The notes under the pieces are model-generated. The model made no database searches. It was not told the origin of the DNA and saw nothing but the letters and a program-made list of their open reading frames with translations. A stretch of DNA of 64,000 bases from contig NZ_LQMT02000034.1 in the NCBI RefSeq assembly GCF_001620365.2, forward strand, positions 1-64,000. Reading direction: 5' to 3'. The translations under genes were made by a program, and so were the position numbers. Of the stretch, positions 1 to 7,494 are shown in pieces. Each line of letters begins with the position of its first letter. The first letter of the stretch is position 1. Source of the stretch: Amycolatopsis keratiniphila subsp. keratiniphila (GTDB taxonomy: Bacteria > Actinomycetota > Actinomycetes > Mycobacteriales > Pseudonocardiaceae).

Positions 1-57
1 CTTGCTCAAACCGGCGGCCTGGATTGCGGCGTGGGGTTCCCCGGTGGCGCTGCGCAT
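1..57 (-). CDS. ABC transporter ATP-binding protein, N-terminal fragment cut by the window edge
   Basis: Only the first 19 codons are inside the window (ATG at 57 reading leftward), giving MRSATGEPHAAIQAAGLSK. The stretch AIQAAGLSK resembles the first beta strand of ABC ATPases and the AIRVRGLEKSY start of the ATPase at 947-1708. A purine-rich GGGAAGGGAACG lies just upstream of the ATG as a ribosome binding site. If correct, a second ABC exporter begins here in the same orientation. The fragment is too short to prove this, so the call rests on the N-terminal similarity and the ribosome site. Confidence 0.4.
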   Translation of the reverse strand, partial: MRSATGEPHAAIQAAGLSK

Positions 58-174
58 GGGTCGTTCCCTTCCCGGACGGCGAATATCACTGCCGACCAGG
101 CTTCCCGGCGCACCTGAGGAAAAGGTACTCCCACTCCCCCCTCGGCACCAGCCTCACCGTCGGCGTCCCGGCGG

Positions 175-936
175 TCAGGAGATCTTGCGGCGGTAGGTGA
201 TCGTGGCGAAGAAGTACGCCACGACGAGGAGACCGGCGCACCAGGCGAGCGCGGTCCAGATGTCGGTGCCGACCGGACCGCCGGAGAGCAGGGCACGGAG
301 GGCGTTCACGATCGAGGTCACCGGCTGGTGCTCGGCGAAGGCGCGTACCGGGCCGGGCATCGTGGCGGTGGGCACGAACGCCGAACTGAGGAAGGGCAGG
401 AAGATGAGCGGGTAGGAGAACGCGCCCGCACCGTCCACGGATTTCGCGGAGAGACCGGGGATCACCGCCAGCCAGGTCAGCGCGAGCGTGAACAGCAGCA
501 GGATGCCGGCCACCGCGAGCCAGGTCGCCACTCCCGCTCCCGAGCGGAAACCCATGACGAGGGCGACGCCTATGACGATCACGAGTGAGACCAGGTTGGC
601 GACGAGCGAGGTCAGTACGTGTGCCCACAGCACGCCCGAACGCGCGATCGGCAGGGACTGGAAGCGTTCGAAGATCCCGCTCTTCAGGTCGGTGAAGAGT
701 CTGAGCGCGGTGTAGGCGACACCCGACGCGACCGTGATCAGCAGGATGCCGGGCAGCAGGTAGTTCACATACGAGTCCGTTCCGGTGTCGATCGCACCGC
801 CGAACACGTAGACGAACATGAGCATCATGGCGACCGGCATCATCGCGGTCGTGATGATGGTGTCCATACTGCGCGTCACGTGTTTCACCGAGCGTCCCAA
901 AAGGACGGTGGTGTCGCCGAAGAAGTGCTTGTTCAT
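175..936 (-). CDS. ABC-2 type transporter permease (DrrB-like)
   Basis: This 253-residue integral membrane protein has about six hydrophobic segments and the layout of ABC-2 permeases of the daunorubicin exporter DrrB group. It has a short cytoplasmic N-terminus, the amphipathic stretch KSGIFERFQSLPIARSG between the second and third membrane segments, and FLSSAFVPTATMPGPVRAFAEHQPVT before the last segment. Its partner is the ATPase at 947-1708, whose stop codon lies 10 bp upstream, so the two genes form an operon. The likely role is export of a hydrophobic compound across the cytoplasmic membrane; the substrate cannot be told from sequence. The start is the ATG at 936, preceded by a GGGGG tract. 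Confidence 0.9.
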   Translation of the reverse strand: MNKHFFGDTTVLLGRSVKHVTRSMDTIITTAMMPVAMMLMFVYVFGGAIDTGTDSYVNYLLPGILLITVASGVAYTALRLFTDLKSGIFERFQSLPIARSGVLWAHVLTSLVANLVSLVIVIGVALVMGFRSGAGVATWLAVAGILLLFTLALTWLAVIPGLSAKSVDGAGAFSYPLIFLPFLSSAFVPTATMPGPVRAFAEHQPVTSIVNALRALLSGGPVGTDIWTALAWCAGLLVVAYFFATITYRRKIS

Positions 937-946
937 CGTGTGCCCC

Positions 947-1708
947 CTACTTGTCCGCGCCGACGATGGCCAGGAAGATGTCCTCCAGCGACGGTTGTTT
1001 CTCGACGTACTCCACCTCGGCGGGCGGGAGCAGCCGCTTGAGTTCGGCGAGGGTGCCGTTCACGATGATCCGTCCTTTGTGGAGTATCGCGATCCGGTCG
1101 GCGAGCTGCTCGGCCTCGTCCAGGTACTGCGTGGTCAGCAGCACCGTCGTGCCACGGGCGGCGAGTTCCTTCACCGCGGCCCACACCTCGATACGCGCCT
1201 CGGGGTCGAGCCCGGTGGTCGGCTCGTCGAGAAAGATCACCGGCGGATTCCCGATGAGGCTCATGGCGATGTCCAGCCGCCTGCGCATGCCACCGGAATA
1301 CGTCGAGACCTTCCGCGCGCCCGCCTCGGTCAGCGAGAACCGTTCGAGCAGGTCGTCCGCGACCTTGCCCGGCTGTTTCAGATGCCTCAGCCTGGCGACG
1401 AGTACGAGATTCTCGCGTCCGCTGAGGATCTCGTCGACGGCGGCGAACTGACCGGTGAGGCTGATGACCTCCCGCACGCTCGCCGGGCGAGTGGCGACGT
1501 CCAAGCCGTCGACACTCGCCGTCCCCGCGTCCGCCTTGAGCAACGTGGACAGGATCCTCACCACCGTGGTCTTGCCCGCCCCGTTCGATCCGAGAAGGGC
1601 GAAGATGCTGCCCCTTTCCACATCGAAATCCACCCCTCGCAACACATGCAGTGTCTTGTACGACTTCTCCAGGCCTCGCACCCGGATCGCCTGAGCCGGC
1701 GTCGCCAT
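947..1708 (-). CDS. ABC transporter ATP-binding protein (DrrA-like)
   Basis: This 253-residue cytoplasmic ATPase energises the permease encoded immediately downstream. It shows the Walker A motif GSNGAGKTT, the Q-loop in SLTGQFAAVDE, the ABC signature YSGGMRRRLD, Walker B VIFLDEPTTGLD and the switch histidine region LLTTQYLDEAEQL. The C-terminal part ending KQPSLEDIFLAIVG is typical of DrrA-type drug exporters. I place the start at the ATG at 1708, because GGAAGGGGG lies 8 nt upstream. An in-frame GTG/ATG pair at 1741-1736 would add 11 residues but has no comparable ribosome site. Family knowledge suggests drug or metabolite efflux; the substrate is unknown. Confidence 0.92.
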   Translation of the reverse strand: MATPAQAIRVRGLEKSYKTLHVLRGVDFDVERGSIFALLGSNGAGKTTVVRILSTLLKADAGTASVDGLDVATRPASVREVISLTGQFAAVDEILSGRENLVLVARLRHLKQPGKVADDLLERFSLTEAGARKVSTYSGGMRRRLDIAMSLIGNPPVIFLDEPTTGLDPEARIEVWAAVKELAARGTTVLLTTQYLDEAEQLADRIAILHKGRIIVNGTLAELKRLLPPAEVEYVEKQPSLEDIFLAIVGADK

Positions 1709-2056
1709 CAGGCCACCCCCTTCCGCACTACTCAGCATCACTGACTACCGGTACATAGTAGCGCTGACTACTACCGGATGCGCAAGCCCCGTGTAGTGGT
1801 GCCGTCAAAACAGCACAGTTCGGCATGCGAAGGCCGTCAGCGGTTCTTCAGCCGGCGGCTTCGGCGAGTTCAGCTGTCGGGATGCGTACCGCACGGCGGA
1901 TCCCGGTCTCCGCCTTGATCAGTCGCTCGTTTCCGTGTTGCTCATGGTCGCGTGCTTGTCCCGGGGTGTCAGTGCGGCATCGGGTTCACCCGATTCGGTG
2001 TCAAGAACCCGTCAACGTGCTCGAACCGAAGACGAGCGGAACCCCACGCTGACGGC
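1709..2056. other. Intergenic region between divergent exporter and APC permease genes
   Basis: This roughly 350-bp gap should hold the promoters of both divergent units. Apart from the dyad at 1756-1773 I see no convincing hairpin, RNA gene or promoter hexamers. I looked for a ydaO-type (c-di-AMP) riboswitch in front of the KimA-like gene and could not support one. A 46-codon open stretch on the minus strand around 1850-1990 has no start or recognisable family. Confidence 0.5.
1756..1773. promoter_or_regulatory. Inverted repeat upstream of the ABC exporter, possible operator
   Basis: TAGTAG and CTACTA flank 6 bp (CGCTGA). The site lies 48-65 bp upstream of the ATPase start, where a promoter or operator is expected. 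Further partial copies (GACTACCGG, GTAGTGG) lie on either side. TACT/AGTA-type dyads are common for PadR or TetR regulators of such exporters, but no regulator gene adjoins it here. Confidence 0.35.
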
Positions 2057-3856
2057 GTGATCACGACACTCACCCGTCCCGAGAGCGGAACCGGCCGCTC
2101 CGAACGCCACCGCCTCTCCGTCGTCGGCGGGCTCGCCGCACTTTCCTTGGACGCGATGGCGTCGGTCGCCTACGGACCCGAGGCCATCGTCATCGTGCTG
2201 GCCGTCGCCGGCGGCGCGGGACTGGGCTTCACCCTGCCGGTCACCCTCGCGATCGCGGTACTGCTGGGCGTGTTGACGCTGTCCTACCGCCAGGTGATCG
2301 CCGCGTTCCCTGACGGCGGCGGCGCCTACGGGGTCAGCCGGACCTACCTCGGGCGCCGGGCCTCACTGGTGGCGGCGGCATCGCTGATCGTCGACTACGT
2401 GCTCAACGTCGCGGTGTCGGTGGCGGCCGGGGTGGCCGCGCTGACGTCGGCCTTCCCCGGCCTGCTGCCGTACACGCTGTGGTTGTGCCTCGGCGTGCTG
2501 GCGCTGGTCACCGGCGTGAACCTGCGTGGCATCGCCGAGAGTGCCCGGGTGTTCGTCGTGCCCACCGTGATCTACGTCGGCGCGATCCTGACCGTGATCG
2601 TCGCCGGCCTGTTCCGTTCCGGCCCTGCCGCGGCGGTCGTCGCGCCGGACCACGCGCGGAACCTGCAGACGGTCGGCGTTCTGTTGCTGCTCAAGGCTTT
2701 CGCGAACGGCTGCGCGGCGCTGACCGGGGTCGAGGCGATCGCCAACGCCGTACCGTCGTTCCGCAAGCCCCGGGTACGGCGCGCGCAGCACGCGGAGATC
2801 GCGCTGGGCGGCCTGCTCGGCGTGATGCTCCTCGGGATCGCCGTGCTGATCGGGAAGTTCGCCATCCATCCGGTGGACGGCGTCACCGTGCTCTCGCAGG
2901 TGACGACCGCGGCACTGGGCGACGGTTTCGGCTTCTACCTGGTGCAGTTCTCGACCGTGGTGCTGCTCGCGTTGGCCGCGAACACCTCCTTCGGCGGCCT
3001 GCCCGTGCTGGCCCAGTTGCTCGCCAAGCACAACAAGCTGCCGCACGTGTTCGCCCTGCGCGCCGAACGCCAGGTGTACCGCTACGGCGTCGGCTTCCTC
3101 GCGATCACAGCGGCCGTGCTGCTCGTCATCACCGACGGCGACATGAACACCTTGGTCCCGCTGTTCGCGATCGGGGTGTTCGTCGGATTCACCCTCTCCC
3201 AGGTCGGGATGGTCCGGCACTGGCGGCGCACCCGCCCGTCCGGCTGGCGGGGCAAGGCCACGCTCAACGGCTTCGGCGCGCTGCTCACCGGAGCCGCGGC
3301 GATCGTGGTGACGACGACGAAGTTCGGCGAGGGCGGCTGGCTGATCGTCGTCGCGCTGCCACTGCTGGTGGCGGCCATGGAATGGGTGGAACGCAGCTAC
3401 CGCCGGATCGGCGAGCGGCTCGGGCTCGGCCTGACCCCCGCTCCCCCGCGACCGCACCGTTCACTCGTCATCGTCCCCGTCCACACCGTCTCCCGTCTGA
3501 CCCGCGACGCCCTCGCCGCCGCGCTGTCGCTCGGCGACCAGGTCGAGGCCGTGCACGTCGTCCACCCCGACGACGAACACGCGGCGCGGGATTTTGTCGC
3601 GGACTGGGAGAAGTGGCACCCCGAGGTGACGCTGATCCAGCTCCACGACGAACGCCGCCGCCTCGGCGAGCCGCTGGTGGAACACCTCCGCACGGTCGGC
3701 GACCGGCACGTCTTCGTGCTGATCGCCGAGGTCGAACCGGAGCATTGGTGGCAGCGGATCCTGCAGAACCAGCGGGGCGGCGTGCTCGCCCGCGCCCTGC
3801 GCCGCCGCTCGGACGCCGTCGTCTGCCGGATGCGCTTCCGGTTGACCACCCGGTGA
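2057..3856 (+). CDS. APC-superfamily permease, KimA (YdaO)-like, with C-terminal cytosolic domain
   Basis: This 599-residue protein has about 12 membrane segments in the first 450 residues, then a soluble domain of about 130 residues. SLDAMASVAYGPEAIVIVL, the SYRQVIAAFPDGGGAYGVSR loop and SLIVDYVLNVAVSVAAGVAALTSAF match the pattern of KimA-type APC transporters (high-affinity K+/H+ uptake) and related amino-acid permeases. The C-terminal part starting HRSLVIVPVHTVSRLTRDAL resembles their USP-like regulatory domain. I choose the GTG at 2057, because the preceding in-frame residues (from 1952) are Cys/Arg-rich and unlike any transporter N-terminus. The substrate, potassium or an amino acid, is not settled by sequence. 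Confidence 0.85.
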   Translation: MITTLTRPESGTGRSERHRLSVVGGLAALSLDAMASVAYGPEAIVIVLAVAGGAGLGFTLPVTLAIAVLLGVLTLSYRQVIAAFPDGGGAYGVSRTYLGRRASLVAAASLIVDYVLNVAVSVAAGVAALTSAFPGLLPYTLWLCLGVLALVTGVNLRGIAESARVFVVPTVIYVGAILTVIVAGLFRSGPAAAVVAPDHARNLQTVGVLLLLKAFANGCAALTGVEAIANAVPSFRKPRVRRAQHAEIALGGLLGVMLLGIAVLIGKFAIHPVDGVTVLSQVTTAALGDGFGFYLVQFSTVVLLALAANTSFGGLPVLAQLLAKHNKLPHVFALRAERQVYRYGVGFLAITAAVLLVITDGDMNTLVPLFAIGVFVGFTLSQVGMVRHWRRTRPSGWRGKATLNGFGALLTGAAAIVVTTTKFGEGGWLIVVALPLLVAAMEWVERSYRRIGERLGLGLTPAPPRPHRSLVIVPVHTVSRLTRDALAAALSLGDQVEAVHVVHPDDEHAARDFVADWEKWHPEVTLIQLHDERRRLGEPLVEHLRTVGDRHVFVLIAEVEPEHWWQRILQNQRGGVLARALRRRSDAVVCRMRFRLTTR

Positions 3857-4095
3857 ACGATGCCGCGGAAGGAATCCGTAAAACCGGATCGGCCGATCTT
3901 GCTCCCCGGCCGCGGACGCGTTTGGCTGGAGTCATGGGCAGAGGGCACGCGTGGGCCGTGCGCCACGACGACCGGCCACCTCATCCGGTGCCGGTCGGCG
4001 ATACCTCCGATACCGGCGATTCCCCGGCCGGCCGTTGATCTTTCCGGCCCCCGGGCGCGATCGAACGCGCCCATGAGTCCTTTGTGGATGGACCA

Positions 4096-4917
4096 ATGAA
4101 CGAAAGTCCCACAGTCCTGCTCACCGGAGCATCGGACGGCATCGGTTTCGAAACCGCCCGGCTGCTCCTCGCCGAAGGCTGCACGGTGATCGCCCATGCC
4201 CGCACCCGCGAGGAAAGCGACGAATCCGGTGCCCGGCTGGTGAAATCCGGCGTCGACGCGCGGCGGCTCCGGCCCGTCGTCGCCGACTTCACCGATCTGC
4301 GTCAGGTCATCGACCTCGCCGTCGCCGTCACCGAGTCCTGTCCCCGCCTCGACGTCCTGGTCAACAACGCCGGGATCACCGGACCGCACGGGCGGGTGCT
4401 CACCAAGGACGGTCACGAACAGACCGTGCAGGTCAACTACCTCGCCCCGTACCTCCTGACCCGGCTGCTCGAGGACGCGCTCGATCGCTCCGAGGTGAGC
4501 CGTGTGGTGAACGTGTCCTCCTCGCTGCACCGCGGCGGACGGATCAACTGGAACGACCTCAACTGGAAGCGCCGTTACAACCGAGGCGCCGCCTACGCGC
4601 AATCCAAACTCGCGCTCACCATGATGACCACCGCGCTGTCCGAGTTCCGGCCGAAGGTCCGGCAAGCCGTCAGCGTGCACCCGGGCATCATCGCCACCGG
4701 GATGCTTCCGGGCTACAGCTACCGCGGCCGTCCGGTCGTGGAAGGAGCCGAACCCGTCGCCCGGCTGGCGAACCCCTGGGCCAAGGTGCTCAACGGCGGC
4801 TACTACGACGGCCGGTTGCCCGCGAAAGCCGCGGCCGCCGCCGTCGATCCCGTGGACGTACGGAAGCTGTGGTCGCTGAGTGAACGTCTGACCCTCTTCG
4901 ACAAGCGACAGCTCTGA
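4096..4917 (+). CDS. Short-chain dehydrogenase/reductase (SDR family)
   Basis: This 273-residue classical/extended-type SDR has a Rossmann fold. The cofactor motif TGASDGIG is near residue 11, NNAG near residue 89, and the catalytic Ser and YxxxK appear in VNVSSSLH and YAQSK. It probably oxidises or reduces an alcohol/carbonyl with NAD(P). ATG 4096 fits the family N-terminus; an in-frame GTG at 4084 would add four residues. The loop SSLHRGGRINWNDLNW is typical of the retinol-dehydrogenase/WW-oxidoreductase-like subgroup. It stands alone, convergent with phoU, and nothing nearby indicates its substrate. Confidence 0.88.
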   Translation: MNESPTVLLTGASDGIGFETARLLLAEGCTVIAHARTREESDESGARLVKSGVDARRLRPVVADFTDLRQVIDLAVAVTESCPRLDVLVNNAGITGPHGRVLTKDGHEQTVQVNYLAPYLLTRLLEDALDRSEVSRVVNVSSSLHRGGRINWNDLNWKRRYNRGAAYAQSKLALTMMTTALSEFRPKVRQAVSVHPGIIATGMLPGYSYRGRPVVEGAEPVARLANPWAKVLNGGYYDGRLPAKAAAAAVDPVDVRKLWSLSERLTLFDKRQL

Positions 4918-4922
4918 ACAGC

Positions 4923-5080
4923 GGTAAGGCAAAGGTGTCTTGTCGGGTGGCAAGTCCGTGAAGGTGGGTGGCGGAGCCCCGGGAGGTGTTGCGAAAGCCA
5001 CTTTCACAACGTTCAAGGTTGCGAAAGCCACTTTCACAACATCCGGAGCCGGCGGGTGAGCATGACACCTATGCCTTACC
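4923..5080. repeat. 158-bp element bounded by 17-bp inverted repeats
   Basis: GGTAAGGCAAAGGTGTC at 4923-4939 and its complement with one mismatch at 5064-5080 bound the gap between the convergent SDR and phoU genes. Two copies of the GTTGCGAAAG repeat lie inside. The layout, terminal inverted repeats without coding capacity, recalls a MITE-like or REP-composite element; it may also act as a bidirectional terminator. Confidence 0.5.
4988..5040. repeat. Two tandem copies of the GTTGCGAAAG palindromic repeat
   Basis: Copies at 4988-5010 and 5018-5040 are identical: GTTGCGAAAG, then CCA, then CTTTCACAAC. Each is a near-perfect palindrome. The same unit, with CTTTCGCAAC as its right arm, recurs at 11217-11239, 11344-11366 and, inverted, at 11374-11396, so it is a dispersed intergenic repeat family. 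Confidence 0.85.
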
Positions 5081-5096
5081 TCTCGATAACCGAGCA

Positions 5097-5780
5097 CTAC
5101 GCGATCCGCGCGCCGCCCTGCGCGGGCACCACGTCCGTCCACTTCGGACGGCCGGTGACGACGAACGTCGTCTGCTTCGCCAGCGACACCGCGTGATCGG
5201 CGAACCGTTCGTAGTACCGGCTCAACAAGGCCGCGTCGACGGCCTTCGTGGTGCCATGGGCCCAGTTCTGGTAGTCGATCACCGTGAAGAGCGTCCGGTG
5301 CAGGTCGTCCATGTCGTCGTCGACGCTGATCAGCGTGCGGGCCAGTACGGCGTCACGGCTCTGGACGGCCTGCCCGGCCATCACCGCCAGCCACACCGCG
5401 ATGCGGCCCATTTCGACGAACCGCGGCACGAGCACCTGCGGCACCACCCGGGCCGGGTACCTGCGATGGACGGCTTCGGCGACATGGATAGCCAGCCGTC
5501 CCATCCGGTCGAGGTCGCCGACGGCGTGGATCGCCGCCAGGACGACCCGCAGATCGGTCGCCACCGGCGACTGCGACGCCAGGATCGCGTGCGCATGTCC
5601 CTCCGCCTCCGTCTTGACGCGGTCCAGGGTCGCGCCGTCGGCGATGACCTCGCGCGCCAGCTCGCCGTCGGCTTCGACCAAGGCCGTGCCCGCCCGGTCC
5701 ATCATGTCCGCGACCAGCCGCGACGTCCGCAGCAGCCGGGTGACGAGCCGGTCGAGTCGTTCGTGGTACGAGGTGCGCAT
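5097..5780 (-). CDS. phoU: PhoU-family phosphate signalling regulator
   Basis: This 227-residue all-helical protein has two PhoU repeats. It starts MRTSYHERLDRLVTRLLRTS and contains the family-typical segments ATDLRVVLAAIHAVGDLDRMGRLA and YYERFADHAVSLAKQ, with acidic metal-binding motifs. PhoU proteins couple the Pst transporter to the PhoR/PhoP two-component system and damp the phosphate-starvation response. The start is the ATG at 5780, preceded by GAGGATCGGG. No pst or phoPR genes are visible; upstream lies a truncated permease, so this is a stand-alone copy. Confidence 0.93.
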   Translation of the reverse strand: MRTSYHERLDRLVTRLLRTSRLVADMMDRAGTALVEADGELAREVIADGATLDRVKTEAEGHAHAILASQSPVATDLRVVLAAIHAVGDLDRMGRLAIHVAEAVHRRYPARVVPQVLVPRFVEMGRIAVWLAVMAGQAVQSRDAVLARTLISVDDDMDDLHRTLFTVIDYQNWAHGTTKAVDAALLSRYYERFADHAVSLAKQTTFVVTGRPKWTDVVPAQGGARIA

Positions 5781-5888
5781 ACACCCGATCCTCGTGCGCA
5801 GGGAGCCGCTTCCCGGTGACACGGGACCGAATTTCACGGGAACAGTACGCCGATCGCCCTGGCCCCGATCTCTTGTTGACGCCTGTCG

Positions 5889-6287
5889 TCAGCCGACGTG
5901 GATTCCGGGTCGCCAGAACGGCAGCAGGTTCTCCAGCATCGCGACCGATCCCTGGCCGTGCGGGCTTTCCTTCGCCACGCGCCGGTACATCGGCAACATG
6001 CCCAGCAGCGTGAGCGCGACGATCAGCAACGTCGCCAGCGGTGACAGCGCGCCCGCGGCCAGCGCCGCGATACCGGGCAAATACGACAACGTGGAGAAAT
6101 AGTCCACGCCGGTCAGGCACATGACCTTCCACCACGACTGCGGTGTCGTGTGGTCCTCATGACTTTCCGGCCCCACCGGCTGGACCCGGTGCTCCATCAG
6201 CCACCGGCCGGCCTTCCCCGTCGGCGCCGCCTGCCGCACCGGGCTGTCCACCCGCTCCGGAACGGCGAATTCCGGTACCTCGGTCAT
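5889..6287 (-). pseudogene. Truncated APC-superfamily permease (N-terminal remnant)
   Basis: A reading frame of 132 residues begins with a normal-looking cytoplasmic N-terminus. It has the conserved start of large APC transporters: [16 protein letters not shown], then [13 protein letters not shown], then [20 protein letters not shown]. Family members of this type run to about 650 residues with 11-12 membrane helices. This one stops after about two helices ([12 protein letters not shown]), and the DNA between it and phoU does not encode the missing part in any frame I could read. It looks like a deletion remnant; expression of a short membrane peptide cannot be excluded. Confidence 0.72.
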
Positions 6288-6369
6288 ACCCTTGTCCTCC
6301 CCCGGATCTTCTGTGCGCGGACACTAACGATCCGGGGCGGGAATCGCCGATCCGGCCGTAAAGAAAACG

Positions 6370-6699
6370 TCAATGTCGCTCTGTCGTACCGGGCTTGCCG
6401 CTGATGGACTCCTGATAGGCGTCCGCGTAGGTCGGCGTGTCCTTGATCAAGTCGTCGCAGAAGGCGGCGACGTCTTCACCGATGAGTTCCAGCACGCCCT
6501 TGCCGGACGCGGCACCCTCCTCGAAGAAGTCCACGATCCCGGAGAGCAGCGGGCCGTCGGCCAGATCGATCGGCCCCACCTTGAACAGGTACTTCTGCAT
6601 CTCCTTGTAGACGATCTGATAGTCCGGCGGGAGCGCCTTGACCCGTGCCACGTGCGCACGCCACTGCTTCTTGCCCTCGATGATGTCCTGGATGCCCAC
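6370..6699 (-). CDS. DUF1048 family protein (second copy)
   Basis: This 109-residue soluble helical protein starts at a GTG with GGGAGG 5 nt upstream, one base after the stop of its paralogue at 6701-7057. The pattern VKALPPDYQIVYKEMQKYLFKV, then FFEEGAASGKGVLELIGEDVAAFCDDLI, matches DUF1048 proteins, which usually sit in operons with PadR regulators and often ABC exporters. The molecular function is unknown. It ends about 80 bp before the truncated permease gene. Confidence 0.85.
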   Translation of the reverse strand: MGIQDIIEGKKQWRAHVARVKALPPDYQIVYKEMQKYLFKVGPIDLADGPLLSGIVDFFEEGAASGKGVLELIGEDVAAFCDDLIKDTPTYADAYQESISGKPGTTERH

Positions 6700-6700
6700 G

Positions 6701-7057
6701 TCAGCCTCCCAGCTGCTTCAGTTTCCTGGCGACATTCCGGTTCAGCTGTCGGCGCCAGCGGTCGCGATAGCCGCGGCCACGTTTCTCCCCGGCCAGCGCC
6801 GCGCAGAAGCCCTCGATGTCGTCGCCCAGCACGTCGTGCACGCTCTGCCCGTCCGCGGCCGTTTCCTCCAGCAACCCCAAAGCACCGTCGAGGATCGGCA
6901 TCAGGTTCCGGCCGGTGAAATCCGAATAGGACGAAAGATGCCCCGTGATCTGCTCCCACGCCGCCCGGTGGTCGGCGGGCAACGCCCGCGCCCGCGCTTC
7001 GAACGCCTTCCATTCCCTGGTGAGGTCACTGCCGGTGACGGTCTCCCAGAAGTTCAT
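6701..7057 (-). CDS. DUF1048 family protein (first copy)
   Basis: This 118-residue protein is a paralogue of the next gene. The aligned features are ARALPADHRAAWEQITGHL, then LLEETAADGQSVHDVLGDDIEGFCAAL, then a basic C-terminus rich in Arg/Lys. Its ATG overlaps the PadR stop codon (ATGA), so translation is coupled to the regulator. DUF1048 proteins are thought to work with PadR regulators, possibly as partners or anti-repressors; that is inference from gene context in general, not shown here. Confidence 0.85.
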   Translation of the reverse strand: MNFWETVTGSDLTREWKAFEARARALPADHRAAWEQITGHLSSYSDFTGRNLMPILDGALGLLEETAADGQSVHDVLGDDIEGFCAALAGEKRGRGYRDRWRRQLNRNVARKLKQLGG

Positions 7058-7380
7058 TTCCCGCCCTCCTTGAGCTTGTCGATCCGCGAAGTGACGTACT
7101 CCCACTTCGCCCAGAACCTCGCGAGCTCCGCGCGACCCGCGTCGTTGAGCGCGTAGAACTTGCGCGGCGGCCCCTGCTCGGACGGCCGTTTCGTCACCAG
7201 GACCAGACCGTTCTTCTCCAGCCGCAGCAGGATGGCGTACACCGTCCCCTCGACCACCTCCGCGAAGCCGAGCTCGTTCAACCGACGCGTGATGGCGTAC
7301 CCGTAGGTCTCCTCGCCGCCGACGATCTCCAGCACGCAACCCTCGAGCGTGCCCTTCAGCATCTCGGTCAAACCGTCCAT
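7054..7380 (-). CDS. PadR family transcriptional regulator
   Basis: This 108-residue winged-helix repressor has the family pattern LKGTLEGCVLEIVGGEETYGYAITRRLNELG, then EGTVYAILLRLEKNGLV, then GPPRKFYALNDAGRAEL, and a C-terminal dimerisation helix (FWAKWEYVTSRIDKLK). It heads a three-gene operon with two DUF1048 genes. An 18-bp dyad at 7406-7423, 26 bp upstream of the ATG, is a strong candidate for its own operator, so autoregulation is likely. The ATG is preceded by GAAGGGG. Confidence 0.93.
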   Translation of the reverse strand: MDGLTEMLKGTLEGCVLEIVGGEETYGYAITRRLNELGFAEVVEGTVYAILLRLEKNGLVLVTKRPSEQGPPRKFYALNDAGRAELARFWAKWEYVTSRIDKLKEGGK

Positions 7381-7398
7381 GGTGCCCCTTCGACTGCC

Positions 7399-7430
7399 CA
7401 GTACCCAGTACTACAGAGTACTGCAAGTAC
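7399..7430. promoter_or_regulatory. Candidate PadR operator: repeated AGTAC units
   Basis: CAGTACT-ACAG-AGTACTG (7406-7423) is a perfect 7-bp dyad. Flanking CAGTAC (7399-7404) and AAGTAC (7425-7430) extend the pattern. The two AGTACT palindromes start 10 bp apart, one helical turn. The position directly upstream of padR fits autorepression. Confidence 0.55.
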
Positions 7431-7484
7431 GTGAAGGCCCCCTTCCCTCGGCTGAGCCGAGGGAAGGGGGCCTTCACGTACTTG
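7424..7484. terminator. 61-nt perfect palindrome behind the MHS transporter gene
   Basis: The arms are 30 bp without a mismatch around a single G at 7454. The outer end reads CAAGTACGTGAAGGCC and the centre CTCGGCTGAGCCGAG. It starts 10 bp after the MFS stop codon, so it probably ends that transcript. It shares its left end with the AAGTAC unit of the PadR operator region. The GTGAAGG..CCCTT arm recurs at 11265-11313. Confidence 0.8.
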
Positions 7485-7494
7485 GCCCGACGGC

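Noticed and set aside
1850-1990. Minus-strand 46-codon open stretch ending ETGIRRAVRIPTAELAEAAG, possible remnant of a gene
   Set aside because: No start codon context, no family match that I recognise, and a stop just upstream; too weak to report as a pseudogene.
1800-2056. ydaO/c-di-AMP riboswitch before the KimA-like permease
   Set aside because: Expected from the biology of KimA genes, but I could not find the conserved paired elements; a covariance-model search would be needed.
2363-4038. Overlapping long frames on both strands over the APC permease gene
   Set aside because: The composition is Arg/Pro-rich with no family features; the real gene in this stretch is the membrane protein at 2057-3856.
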